This document shows positions 10,889 to 21,662 of a stretch of 36,455 bases of DNA, in pieces. The notes under the pieces are model-generated. The model saw only the letters and a program-made list of their open reading frames with translations. It was not told where the DNA came from and made no database searches. Location of the stretch: contig JAHBMJ010000935.1 in assembly GCA_018398765.1 (NCBI GenBank), forward strand, positions 1 through 36,455. The letters run 5' to 3'. The DNA comes from Chromera velia (Eukaryota; Sar; Chromeraceae). The translations under genes and the position numbers were made by a program. Position 1 is the stretch's first letter. Each line of letters begins with the position of its first letter.

Positions 10889-12487
10889 ATGGACGATCAG
10901 ACTGTCTTGGTGCGGAACGGTATGAAGGTGGCAACAAACGCCTGCATCACCAGCCACCGCGCGGAGTTCACATGTCACGATCCTCTAGATTTCCGACTTT
11001 ACTTCGAACGCCTGACCTTCGTTTGTGCCCCCGACAGACTAATGTTCTATCCCGTCACCGAGGCGTTCAATACCGTCAGAGAAGTACGAGAAAAGGGCTT
11101 GCTGTTCGAGTTCCCCTTCTCAGAGATTGCGGAGATTGGGAACTCGTGGCCAGAGAAAAGTGGACTACCCGAAACTCCTTTCCGCAGACCGGCCTTCGGG
11201 ATTCTGCGAAGCGAACCCTTGTATGTCGTTATGAAGTCCGGCCATGTCCTGGTGCTCCTCTACAATAACGCTTGTCTGAGAGGGAGACCAGACCCCCTTG
11301 AATTCGGAAAAGAGGCGCACAAGCTGCTGATTTCCTTCAGACAGTGGAGGGAAGAGGAACGAAGGAAGAAGGTGGAGTTGCATGCTTCCAGCCAGTGGCA
11401 AGCAGTTGGTTCCTTCTTTGAGAAGCTGTTCAGCAGCAAACCGAAAGAAAAGGAAACGGAGGAGATTCCACAAAGCTTTCCCACTGATTTCACCCCCGGT
11501 TTTCGAGTTCCCATTTCAAGGAGTGCAGCAATCACGGCTGCTGCAGAGGAGCGCAAATTGATGAGCATGGCTCTGCGATGGCTCCGTCAGACAGAAGAAA
11601 GAGCAGCTGAATGGGAGGAGCGAAAGAATATGCAACGGCGCAGTTGGAGGGAAAGGGGGGGAAAACTGGTCACTCCCTCCGTGTGGACTCACATGCCCTT
11701 CACAGACGACGATCACATCAGTATGAGAAGCAGCCAGGCATCCGATTTGGTTGACTCCGCCCGCGTCGGGGAAGAGGACGACGGTCCCGGACTCTGCACC
11801 CACAATGAATGCCCCCAAGAGGAAAGATCCATCGAAAATGATAGGGTCTCTTCCCATCCATTTTATCAACCTGCACCCGAAACTCCTCCGCCGAAGAAGG
11901 AAAGAATCTTCCTCACACGATCCCATTTGCAGGCTGGAACCCCCACTGGGTCAGACCCCCGACTTCCCTCCCACTGGGTGGTCCTTGAATATGACGGAGA
12001 TCCTGAGATGCCAACCATATGTGAGACGGAAGAAGCAGATGTGCCAGGCACCGCCTGGCAGTCATTTTGGCGGCACTACAGTCCACCCGAGTGGAGGAAG
12101 TATCGTCAGAACGACCGCACCCTCGAAGAGACATCCGTACAGCCAGAGAAACCCCGAGCTAGGCCTGTCAAACCAAGAACCGTCCAATTGCATCGCAAAG
12201 CCTCTACTTCCAGCACTCCAAGGAAGCAGAAGCACTCCATAGATCAAAGGACAGCTTCCACTTTTCCCCTTGCAGCAGGAATGAGTGGTCCAAAAAGACC
12301 GCCGAGTCAAAGGCGTTCTCCGAGTCGGACACAACGCCGCAGTGCCCCCAAGTCCCATCCAAACAGCACTTCGGCTGGAAGCTCTTTCGTGCGCATGACT
12401 GAGGACTTCTTCTCGAAGTGGTCAGAAGTGATGGCCTGCTGTTGTTTTCGCGTTTCGACAGTAGAGGGAGGGCACGCGGAGGAATAA
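10889..12487 (+). CDS. Intronless 532-aa protein, possible PH/GRAM-like N-terminus, Cys-rich C-terminus
   Basis: A single open exon of 533 codons including the TAA stop. ATG at 10889 is preferred because the frame upstream of it has no ATG. Residues 1 to about 165 alternate beta-like hydrophobic stretches (FRLYFERLTFVC, LLFEFPFSEI, LYVVMKSGHVLVLLYNN) and then enter a charged helix rich in Arg, Glu and Lys. That order resembles PH/GRAM domains, but the match is by pattern only. A second charged helix (around LRWLRQTEERAAEWEERK) follows, then a disordered Pro/Ser/Arg-rich region with many SR/SP pairs. The C-terminus carries WSEVMACCCFRVS, a plausible S-acylation site similar to that of the divergent neighbour. 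No enzymatic motif is visible. That it is a gene is fairly certain; its function is unknown. Confidence 0.82.
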   Translation: MDDQTVLVRNGMKVATNACITSHRAEFTCHDPLDFRLYFERLTFVCAPDRLMFYPVTEAFNTVREVREKGLLFEFPFSEIAEIGNSWPEKSGLPETPFRRPAFGILRSEPLYVVMKSGHVLVLLYNNACLRGRPDPLEFGKEAHKLLISFRQWREEERRKKVELHASSQWQAVGSFFEKLFSSKPKEKETEEIPQSFPTDFTPGFRVPISRSAAITAAAEERKLMSMALRWLRQTEERAAEWEERKNMQRRSWRERGGKLVTPSVWTHMPFTDDDHISMRSSQASDLVDSARVGEEDDGPGLCTHNECPQEERSIENDRVSSHPFYQPAPETPPPKKERIFLTRSHLQAGTPTGSDPRLPSHWVVLEYDGDPEMPTICETEEADVPGTAWQSFWRHYSPPEWRKYRQNDRTLEETSVQPEKPRARPVKPRTVQLHRKASTSSTPRKQKHSIDQRTASTFPLAAGMSGPKRPPSQRRSPSRTQRRSAPKSHPNSTSAGSSFVRMTEDFFSKWSEVMACCCFRVSTVEGGHAEE

Positions 12488-12848
12488 AAAAGGTGAGCAA
12501 GTAGAAAAAGGAAGCAAACTGAACAAAAAAAGAAAAAAAAGGGAAAAAGGGAGAAGGGAAGGAGCGAAGGAAGGCAGAGGCAGAAAGGACGGAAGAGAGG
12601 AAGCAAGGGATGAAACACAGGGGAGCGACAAAAGGCTTCTTTCTTTCTCCCCCTCTTGCCTCGTTCTATCTGACGCGCCTACCTGTCTGTTTGGCTTGCT
12701 GCCTGTCTGTCCCCCTTGCTGCCGATATTTCCGTCTGTCTGTGTGTCTGTGAGTCTTTCCATCTGTTTTGTTTTGTCCGTCTACTGACGAAAACAGCTGA
12801 AGAGCAGACTGACATGCACCAGAAAGTTTCTCTCTTTGCTTTCCTCAG

Positions 12849-12883
<35 letters not shown>

Positions 12884-12932
12884 TTCTGCCTGATCGTCTA
12901 TTTTTCTATCTGTCTGTCTCTGTATTCACCAG
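12488..12932. other. Intergenic or intronic stretch with (CTGC)n tract
   Basis: Holds purine-rich sequence just past the PH-like stop codon, TGTCTG-rich pyrimidine stretches typical of introns in this window, and a (CTGC)n tract at 12849-12882. One small candidate exon (about 12798-12830) could not be phased with a neighbour. Confidence 0.5.
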
Positions 12933-13342
12933 GGCCAAATTACGAAAATTCTGCCGCTTTGATTATTCACCCGGACTTCTTTGCCTCCTGTTTTTTCTCA
13001 TACGTGGACGTACTTTCCCGCAGCGTCCAGTTCCATCACCATCCTCATGTATGCCTAATTCCCTCCATTCCTTCCTTCATGCATTGCCCGATCCTGCAGG
13101 AATTAAGGGCTCTGGCTCTTTCGCGTGCCCAGCCTTGAGACAGAGTCGAGCAGCACAAGCCTTCTCCGGCACAGCTTGACGTCGTGGGGGGAGGTGACGA
13201 GTCAATCAGAATATCGCCACTGAAGGGAGTGGGGGTACAGGCCGGACATGCCTGTCCCTTCCTTTCATGGACCCCCCGTGCCCCCTTGCGTCTCTCTCCT
13301 GCTGCTGGATCGTTGGGGGAGAGGGGGGATGACGGTCTTTGA
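12933..13342 (+). CDS. Candidate 3' exons of an unrecognised gene
   Basis: After a CACCAG acceptor, 12933-13048 reads a protein-like frame (PNYENSAALIIHPDFFASCF) up to a GTATGC donor. Splicing to 13154 keeps phase 0 and continues (LDVVGGGDESIRISPLKGVG) to a TGA at 13340-13342. Using the acceptor at 13099 instead would end the protein at 13138. No domain is recognised, the upstream exons are not resolved, and the model rests only on frame openness and splice sites. Confidence 0.35.
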
Positions 13343-13619
13343 ATGAATAGAAGGGGGAGTGGTGGATCGTCTCCCACGGGGCATAAAGAGGGAATTAAGG
13401 GGCAGGGGCGGTAAGAGGCCGCAGAAATTCAAGCGGCTGGGTTGGGGAAAAGGACAGGGAGGAGGAAAGGGAAAAGGGTGCTAACTGTTCCAATTTTATT
13501 CAGAAAGTTCAGAAATTCAAACCATGCATAGAAATTGAATTCCATCGCCGTCTGTCTGTCTTGCAAAGAATCAACAGACAGACAGCACTTCTGTTGGCTC
13601 ATTGAGAGGGAGAATCAGT

Positions 13620-13655
<36 letters not shown>

Positions 13656-14765
13656 GTGCTGAAGAAAGTACAGACGAGAGGCCTCAATTGGATTCCTTCC
13701 AGCACTTGTGGACTTGATGTTCTCTTTCTTGCCCTGCTGCTTCCTCCCCCAACTCTCTCTCTCTCTTGCCTTCCCGACCCCTTCAAGCCGAGATTTCGGG
13801 CCTCCGTGTCAACAGTCCCCAGGTGGCGGAGGTCAAGGCCGGGCGGCCGCCTGAAAGATCTGTTTGTGGTTGGGATGGCAAAAGGATAAAGCGGTAGTGG
13901 GCAGGAGAGAAGAAAAAGCAGGGTGTCTCTTTCTAGACGTCTCTACTCAGTGGAGGAGGGTGGATGCGATGGAGGGACACGGGAAGTCTGTATCAAGCGA
14001 GGTATGGGAGGCAGCAGTGAGAGATGAAAAGACTGGTAGGTGAGAGAGAGAGGGAAAGGCTCAACGAGAAGAGAGAGCTCGTTACTTTCGTTTGGTTTTG
14101 GTTTTCTTTCTTGCGCAGCTTTCTGTTTTCGAATTCGAATGGTCAACGGTGGTTTTTCTTCAGCAGACTTTTTTTTGATACACGGTCTCTGTCTGTCTGT
14201 CCGTACGTCTGACTGTCCATCTGTTTGTCTCACTTGGGTGCTTTAGCCATTCTCACACTCAAAATTTCATCATTGCTTTATGCCGGGGGGTCATGGAAGT
14301 CCAAAGCTTTTCTTTTTTCCTTTTAAACTCTCTGCATTGACTTCTGTTCTGTAAGTACAGACAGCGATGCGCTAGCTGCTCGCAGAATCCTAAGGGACAC
14401 TCGGTGATGTTCGAGCTTGTGACCACACCTCCTTTCATGCCTGCCTTCATGCATGCATGGGAGCTAGTGAGTGGAGCTCCTCGCGCGATCCGGGACTGCT
14501 AAGTGGTGGCAATTCGCTGTCATTCCTTGAACATTTCCGCATGCACGCCTCCCAAGTGTGTGAAGCGTTTTCTTTTTCGTGTGTTTGTCTGACTCAACGT
14601 GAACAAATAAACTGCAGTGAAATCAAGTGGATGATCGAAAGGAAAAGAGAAAAATAGAGACGAAGAACTGGATTCGGTTCCTTTCGGAAGCGGTGACTGT
14701 CAGTCGGCTCGGGTGGCTTGCGGCGCTTGAAAGAACGAGCAGAGAAGAGGGCGGAAATCGTTTTG
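13343..14765. other. Region without a confident gene
   Basis: Contains a (CT)n tract at 13622-13651 and a short protein-like plus-strand frame at about 13785-13890 that could be a terminal exon (QAEISGLRVNSPQVAEV). A cysteine-containing minus-strand frame at 14450-14259 is open but has no splice or homology support. None of these is strong enough to call. Confidence 0.4.
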
Positions 14766-15339
14766 TCAATTAGCTCTTTTGCTCGATCTTCTGTATTCTT
14801 CTGCTTTATCAGTTGCGTTTCCGCCTTCAATACCACTGAGGTTCAATCTTGTTTTTGTTTGTTCAAGCAAGACGAGCGTCTTGCAGTCTGCTGCATCGTC
14901 TGCCTGTCAGGGAGAGAAGAGGAACGATCACATTGTAGGTCTTCGAAAAGAGTGCCGTGCTGCTCGATGCACTGCTCACATCAACACATTGTCAAAAGAT
15001 ATCCCCGTGCGCGAGAAGTGAAAGAAGCGACTAGAAGGGCCACCTACCGAGCTGAAACGAGCACCGATCATCCGATTTCCGCAATGATGCTCGAAGTTAC
15101 CTTTCAGGTCTATAAAGTTCTCTCGAGAGAAGAACGTGTCGGTCCAGATGTCGGTACCGCAAACCACCCTCAGACCGACCATCACCGCTGCTGAAGCCAC
15201 ACATAAAAGTGAATCGCAGCACTCTTCTCCATGAGCTCCCTCGAGCTGCAGAAAACCAATAGAAAAGTCGGACAGAGAGTGGGGAAAGTCACCGGAGAGG
15301 GCTGGAAAGCGGAAGTTGACGTCAAACTTGTCAAAGGCT
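14766..15339 (-). CDS. 3' exons of an unrecognised gene
   Basis: Four exons join in phase on the minus strand: 15339-15293, 15245-15101, 14971-14932 and 14903-14766, ending at TGA. The donors are GTGACT, GTAACT and GTGATC; every acceptor ends in CAG. The visible portion (about 123 residues) begins near AFDKFDVNFRFPALS, continues through an Arg-rich stretch (LRYRHLDRHVLLSRELYRPE), and ends in a charged helix (TDKAEEYRRSSKRAN). No family is recognised. Upstream exons must exist above 15345 because the first exon starts in phase 2, but none could be fixed. Alternative frames across 15240-15100 are also open; this one was chosen because it alone keeps phase through all four exons. Confidence 0.5.
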
Positions 15340-15344
15340 CTGCA

Positions 15345-16559
15345 ATCAACGTTTCGCAGAAGCCACAAATGGAAAGCTGCGGCCGTTTTGCTATGCACAA
15401 AGCCACATGCAGAAAGAGATTTTAAATCTGTATGCCTCGGGAACAAAACTTTACGAGCAACCGTTGATCAATCCGTCTGTTTATCTGTCTGGCTGTCAGT
15501 CTGCCCATCTCCACTTGTTCGTCTCCTTAGCCGCCGACAAACGGATAGAATATTAAACCAACGGAAAGTTCAAAGCAGTTCAAGCTGCAGTTGAGGTAGC
15601 TGTCTGCTGTTTTGAAGTTATGGAGTTCAAAACCGCGACTCCGGACCGCGAGGCAGAGTCTTACTTTATATATGAATGAATGACAGAAAATTCTGTAGAT
15701 CTAGAAAAAATATATCTCAAAAAACCACGTTTAGATTGGTTTGCGGTTAATTGCCTAATTAATCGCAAGAACAATTTTATTGACAGTTTAAAAGAAAGAA
15801 TATCAAAAAAAGAGGAAACACTAATTCTTAACAGGATAAATTTCTTTAAAATTGAAACAGATATTCAAAGTGAGATTTAACCAAAATTTAAATTACTAGT
15901 ATAGAAAAGCCAGCCTATGAGTGACTTTTAATAAAAGTTTGACCTGTAAAATTGATTAATAGCTAGGTTACTCTAAGGATTACCAGCTGAAAAAAAATAA
16001 GTATTTTAAGACTGAGCCGTTCTACAGATATGAATAAAATCAAACATCGACAGATAGACATAGCGGGAAGGCACCTAGTGTGGAACAATCAATCAATCAA
16101 TCAACCAATCAATCAATTAAAAAACATAGTAATTACGAGCGAGAACATTGCCAGCTAGTGACATGACATGGTTCAAAGTTCGCTAAATAACATGTTAGAT
16201 GATATGGTGTTTAGTTCTCGATAGCAAACGAAAGAACGAAAGAAAGGAAATCCAGTCACTGACAAGCAGTATGACATCGGTATGTCACTGGAATGTCTTG
16301 TCACGAGACATACATCTTGGTTTGTAGCACTAGCACAATGATTTCAAAAGTCGAGGCACACTGATCACCCGAGTCTGCGGCATTTCGCCCTACACCCCTC
16401 TTCCCTTCGGAATCCCTCCATCCCTCTTTACCAAGCCTCGATCATTTCATTCACCAACTATCCCTGCATCCACGCAGACTCTGAAGCTGTGGTTGCACTT
16501 CCGCAATGAAGTCATTCGACAGAGTGGTGTCTCAGGCACACCAATCAATTGGACTCTGC
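15345..16559. other. AT-rich island with a small open frame and (CAAT)n tract
   Basis: From about 15660 to 16340 the base composition drops sharply in GC compared with both flanks. It includes a 66-codon Lys/Asn/Ile-rich open frame (15680-15880, plus) of unknown meaning and an interrupted (CAAT)n run (16086-16118) that resembles the LINE tail at 24092. No terminal repeats were identified. A decayed transposon or inserted organellar DNA are both possible. Confidence 0.5.
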
Positions 16560-19358
16560 CTAGGGATGGATTCCGAAGGGGTAGAAGGGAAAGAAGGGGG
16601 GGGCAAGACGACTGGACTGCGTGCCACTCGGTGTGTGTGGTGGCATGAGCTGTTGGGTGAATGGGATGAGGATGGAGGGGGGGATGAGGGTTTGCGGTGG
16701 GACGTTCAGGGTTGATGGGATGGGGGAAGAAGGACTCCGAGGGGTAGAAAAGCTGGGTGAGCTGGTTGGGTGGGGGCACATCGGTAAAGAGGGGGGATAC
16801 ATTTGAGGAGCGACAAGAGTTGGGGGCAAGAGGAAGGCGGGATTCAGATGAGGGTTCCAATTGGGGGGGGGGATGGGGGGGACAACGGGGGGAGGGCTGA
16901 CATTGTGAACGGGGTTCTGAGGCTGCTGGCAAAGACTGCGTGGCCAGCAAGGCGAGCAGCGGTGAATCGGCAGGGACGCCGTCACCCAACCGCACAATCG
17001 TACGCCGTCATTCCTCCGAAGTCCGTGGCATTCCAGTTGATGCCTCGAAAGCTAGCCTCGAAAGACAAGCATCTGCACAAAGCGGAGCTTCTTCTCAACC
17101 AGGGCACGGAACTCGGCTAGCATTGGCTGAATTGGTTTGGACCTTCCCCACAGAAAGCAGGGTTAAGACCCGAGTTAAGACCTCTACCTCTCTGCAGCTG
17201 CGGGTTTGCGCCCCCACCTCTGTGCTGCGGATTGAAACCTGCACCGGTCTGCTGACGGTTGAATCCCCTGTCAGCCACTCACTCACTCACTCACTCACTC
17301 ACTCGCCCGATTCACCTTGAAAATCTCTGCCCCCTTCTCGACAAGCAACTTGACGACCTCAGAACGGCCCCACTTACAAGACACCGAAAGGGGAGTCTCT
17401 CCACGCTGCAACCAACCGGTCGCCCAACAGGACACAACCGTCAAGGCAGACAAACCAAAAACACAGCAAGCAGATCAGAATTTCACCCTCCTCAGTGACA
17501 CATGAGTCGAAAGCAGCCAGCAAGAAGCAGACAGAGCACAGCACTTGGATAACACCTCTCAGGCACAGAAGCGAAGCACGAAGGTGAAACTTTAAGCCCG
17601 GGAAAGACTCTGAGGGCAAGCAGAAGAACAAAAGAGATGCCAACACAGACGTGCAGTCGCCAGTGAAAGTCAGCGAGAAGAAGTGGGCATAAAAGGGAAA
17701 GGCGGCAAAGTGTGCGAGTTTGTTGAAAGAGATCGGCACGCAATCTCAGTATGTTCTAGAAGAAAAGACCCTTCAAATCACATTGAAAAAAGTTGATGCT
17801 TTTGAAGGAGCTTCGAGCACGAGAAGAACAACAGCACATCGGAACCCCCCTCGCAACAGGTTCGGGGCACTCCAGAAGAGGCAGGCAGAACAAAGCAAGC
17901 CACATTGCACCGCACCACTCAGGCGCACAAAGGGGCGAGAGAGGAGAAAATAGGCTCACAGAGGCGCACGCCCGTCCATGGAGCCAGACCGCATCCCACC
18001 AAACAGACACACTCATTTGAAGGCCTGACAAAACTTCAGTAGTCGCCCGCTCACCTCATCCGCTTCGTCAATGTCTGCCCCCTTCTCGAGAAGACATTTC
18101 ACCACCCCAAGACGGCCGTTTCTACAAGCCTCAAAGAGAAGAGTCCGGTGGGCATCCTGCAATCCATCGAACCCACAACAGGATGTTACAGAAGAGCGAG
18201 GGCATGCAGCGAACAGATCAAAAGTCCTCACTTAGCACTGAAACCGAATGCAGGCAATAGGGCAAGTAGACGAACAGAACGAGATTCCGACACAAGGACT
18301 CACTCGGCAGTAAGTCTGAGTCAGCATATATAAAATAATATCAAAATGAGAGGCCAAAAATGCGTGAATGTAATGAGAGATAAGCTTTACAACCTACGTG
18401 CATACCAGGAAAGACACACAGACAAAATCCAAACCAGTCTGACACAGAACGGTAAAGAAACTGTACCCATTCTTTCTGCATCGTGAACGTCCGGAGCCTT
18501 CTCGACCAAAAGTCTGACGCGGACAGGAGAGAAGGGCACCGACCAACAGAGGGGGAAAGACACGTTCAGAGAAGCGCACATCCAGCCACACCAAGTTCCC
18601 CCAGACACATGCACTCACTCTTGAAGGTCCGACCACGAGTCAGCACTCAGTCACTCGCTCACTCACTCACTCACTCACTCAGTCACCCACTCACTCACTC
18701 GCTCAGTCGCTCACTCACTCACTCACTCACTCACTCACTGACTGACTCACTCACTCACTCACTCACCTTGTTTGCCTTGTCAATCTCTGCCCCCTTCTCG
18801 ACAAGAAATTCGACGACCTCAAAACGGCTCCTCTTACAAGCTACAGAAAGGGGAGTCTCTCTATCCTGCAACCAACCAGTCGCCCAACAGGACATAACCG
18901 TCAAGGCAAACAGCCCAAACACACAGCAAGCAGATCAGAATTCCACCCTCCTCAGTGACACATGAGTCGAAAGCAGCCAGCAAGAAGCAGATGCATCTGA
19001 TTTTCCAGCGTTTCAAAAAAGTGGGAGAGCGGCGCAGAGTTGTACCCAGCGGCCAGAGAGGCAAACTGCACCTCCATCTTGAGGGGAGGGCAGACAGAAA
19101 AAACCACGCGGCATCGACGCCCGCTTCCTTCCAAACGACGCCCCCCCTGCCGTCACCTTGCCGGGGAACACAAGAAAGTCGTAGCGGCACGCGACGTGCC
19201 ATCCATTCGCCGTCCCCGAGGAAGGCACAGGCAGTGCCTTCAGCGCCTGTGCTGCGTACGGGAACTCTCTCAGAAAAGCGGGCGGTGGCGTAGGAGGGAA
19301 CGCGGAGGAAGGCTGTTTCTAGACAAAGGATGTGACGACAGGGAGGCTTCCCAGGACC
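16560..19358 (-). CDS. Ankyrin-repeat protein with proline-rich C-terminal tail
   Basis: Better-supported exons (minus order): one ending at 19358; 19264-19157; ankyrin exons 18865-18767 (33 codons), 18156-18055 (34) and 17405-17316 (30); 17072-16986; and the terminal exon 16935-16560. Each ankyrin exon is phase 0-0 and encodes about one repeat, with the pattern ETPL...ACK...VV..LVEKGAEI. 17072-16986 ends in an ankyrin-like segment (GINWNATDFGGMTAYDCAVG) and joins in phase to a 125-codon exon rich in Pro (QQPQNPVHNVSPPPVVPP), with a TAG stop. A partial ankyrin-like segment near 18520-18470 (LLVEKAPDVHDAE) does not fit the phase and may be a decayed exon. Ankyrin arrays normally mediate protein binding; the partner is unknown. 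The 5' end and the exons between 17316 and 17072 are unresolved (17253-17231 is one in-phase option). Confidence 0.68.
17323..17531 (-). repeat. Duplicated ankyrin exon plus intron, copy 1
   Basis: Aligns over about 209 bp with 18783-18991. It covers most of an ankyrin exon, its 3' splice site and about 125 bp of the upstream intron. By hand count there are about 7 differences in the intronic part and about 12 in the roughly 86-bp exonic part. Confidence 0.9.
18643..18766 (-). repeat. (GAGT)n array starting at a 5' splice site
   Basis: On the minus strand the ankyrin exon ends at 18767 and the intron starts GTGAGTGAGTGAGT, so the donor itself is the first unit of a roughly 120-bp tetranucleotide array with some CAGT and CTGA variants. 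Confidence 0.9.
18783..18991 (-). repeat. Duplicated ankyrin exon plus intron, copy 2
   Basis: Partner of 17323-17531. It is flanked on its donor side by a long (GAGT)n array (18643-18766), as copy 1 is by a shorter one (17276-17304), so the microsatellite probably travelled with the duplicated unit. Confidence 0.9.
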
Positions 19359-19499
19359 TGCGTCGGGATCTCCCTTCTCTTTTCAACGCCCTCCAGCAGA
19401 AGGCTTGCAACATTGCTTCCATGACTGCATGACTGCTTGTAGTGAAAGACAATTAACAACACATGCAGTAACTGCTGCTTGGAACGACGACGATCAACG

Positions 19500-19640
19500 A
19501 CGCATGGTGCAACGCTATGCATGCAACACATGCATGCGTGCAACGCTGGCCACGCTGGCGGTGGAACGCATGCAGCGCGGCGACGGAACGCGGCGGCGCG
19601 TTTTGCACCATGCCGTGGCCCCCCCGAGCCACGGTATCTG
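19500..19640 (-). promoter_or_regulatory. CpG-rich stretch with TGCATGC words upstream of the ankyrin gene
   Basis: A GC- and CpG-rich patch with ATGCATGCAACACATGCATGCGTGCAACGCTGG-type repetition, lying 5' of the ankyrin gene. A promoter role is inferred from its position and from the similar patch before gyrB. Confidence 0.35.
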
Positions 19641-19799
19641 TAGCCCAAACCGAAAGGAAAAAAGTAAAGGTGAGCCCCGCCCCCTGCACCGAATTTCACG
19701 CGTACACGCGCCACTTACTTCCCTACATTTTGGGTCGCAAACCCCTTACGGGACCGGACAGTAAAAAAATTGTGCATACATGATATATCATAATATTGA

Positions 19800-20920
19800 A
19801 TTCGACCGCGGGCATCATTAATTTTCTTGTGACATGCATCTTATGACTCTTGTCTCAGACAGCCAGGCAATAATAATATACTGTAGTAAGCAGATTAGGG
19901 AAATCTTGATCTTAATGGTGGACGTAGATGTAAGAATGAGTGAATGCAAAGCGAAAGCTGGATGAAAACACTACTCTTCGAACGCCGTCTCCGTGTGTCT
20001 GAATCTGTCACTAAGCTGCCAGTTTCATATTATTTACGGACCAAGCAGATCTGGCCTTTGGTCAGGTCCCCATCTGTCCTGCTCCAGAGAAAGGTCAGTA
20101 GTCAACCTGGTCCTGTCTTTGTGTTTTTTTTGTTTATCTTCCTCGATCAATAAAGCAAAAGGAGACAGTCAGAGACAGCTAGTAGTCAGCTAATACGCGC
20201 ATGCGACTCTTTGCCGAAAGCTGCTGAACGTGGGCACCATCAGTTTTCCTCTAGCTCTCTTCACCCTCTTTGAGCCTGCCAGTATATATGATTTCCTGTC
20301 TATACTGACATTGGGCTGTAAATCTTTTTGTGTTTGAATAATAAATGAGTAGGCGTGTTCGGTCTCTGTCCGTCTACATGTCTGTCTTAACGGGTTCTCC
20401 CAAAATGCTGTACACGATACTCGTTTTGATGCACAGTGCCCCTGTAGACAAATCTTTCTAGTATTTCTAGTCCTGGATGCTGGTCTATGGCGTGGCTTTG
20501 TCTTCATGTGCTCTGTCAGTCTTTCTCGGAGTCCGTTCTATATTGTTCTGTATCCCTATTTTTATATTGAAACTCGTCTCCTTTGAGTGACCAGGTGCAC
20601 GTCGATTGAGTACAGGAGTACTAAGAGGAGAAGCACAAGGGCGATAGACTGACTGACTGACTAACTGACTGACTTGACCCACTGATCAACTGGCGGCGAC
20701 AGACTGTCATAGTTACTGATGTATCTTGCTATCTGCGAAAAATTCCCCTCCCCTAGAATACATACATGGCCTGTGTGTCTGCCTACCTGCCCACCTGCTC
20801 GCCTGCCTACCCATTTAAAATTAATTGTCTGCTTGTCCGTGTGTTTGTATGTTTATATGTATGTATGTATGTATGTATGTAGGTCTATGCGTATGTGTAT
20901 GAGGCCAGGAGGTAAAGAAA

Positions 20921-20967
<47 letters not shown>

Positions 20968-21383
20968 TGGGCAGCCTGTGCTTCAAGGCTCTAGCAGGAC
21001 TGCATCCATGATGCATTTAATTATGTCAGCCTTTCTGCCTCATGTGTCTTTGCGCGTACGTAAAAGCTTCCCTTGAAAGGCTCTATGACAGTCCCGCTCC
21101 ATGCTACCGCAGGGCCTGTATATGGTTGTCTCTCTGTGTGTGTTCGCCTGCATATTTCTTTGTGCGACCACCAGGCAGTATACTGAGGTTTGCCTGCTTG
21201 AAATCACACTCGAAACTCTTTGGGGTATTCTAGTAATTCTCTGGGTTGTTTGCCTACTTTGGAATCACTGCCTCTTTTTTCACTGCACAATTTTGAATGT
21301 TCTGTGTGTCAGTCTGTGAATGAAGTAAAAGGAACTTTAAAGGAAAGGGGACATTCCTTAGCACATCTCTATTTTATCTCGGG

Positions 21384-21415
<32 letters not shown>

Positions 21416-21608
21416 GTCCATGCGGGTGCAATGTATACCTGTGTGTGCTTGTCAGTCTGAATAATGTGCATGCTTATATATGCATGCGATGTAGCGGTGA
21501 GAGTGTGAACTCACTCACTCTCTTTTTCTCTTTCTCCTTCTCCTTCTCTTTCTCTTTCTCTTTCTCCTTCTCTTTCTTCTCTTTCTTCTCTTTCTCTTTC
21601 TCTTTCTT

Positions 21609-21662
<54 letters not shown>

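Noticed and set aside
14259-14450. Small Cys-containing minus-strand peptide
   Set aside because: Open frame only; no splice, start context or homology support.
16447-16995. Alternative 182-codon minus-strand frame over the ankyrin gene tail
   Set aside because: The other frame joins in phase to the upstream ankyrin exon and gives a coherent Pro-rich tail.
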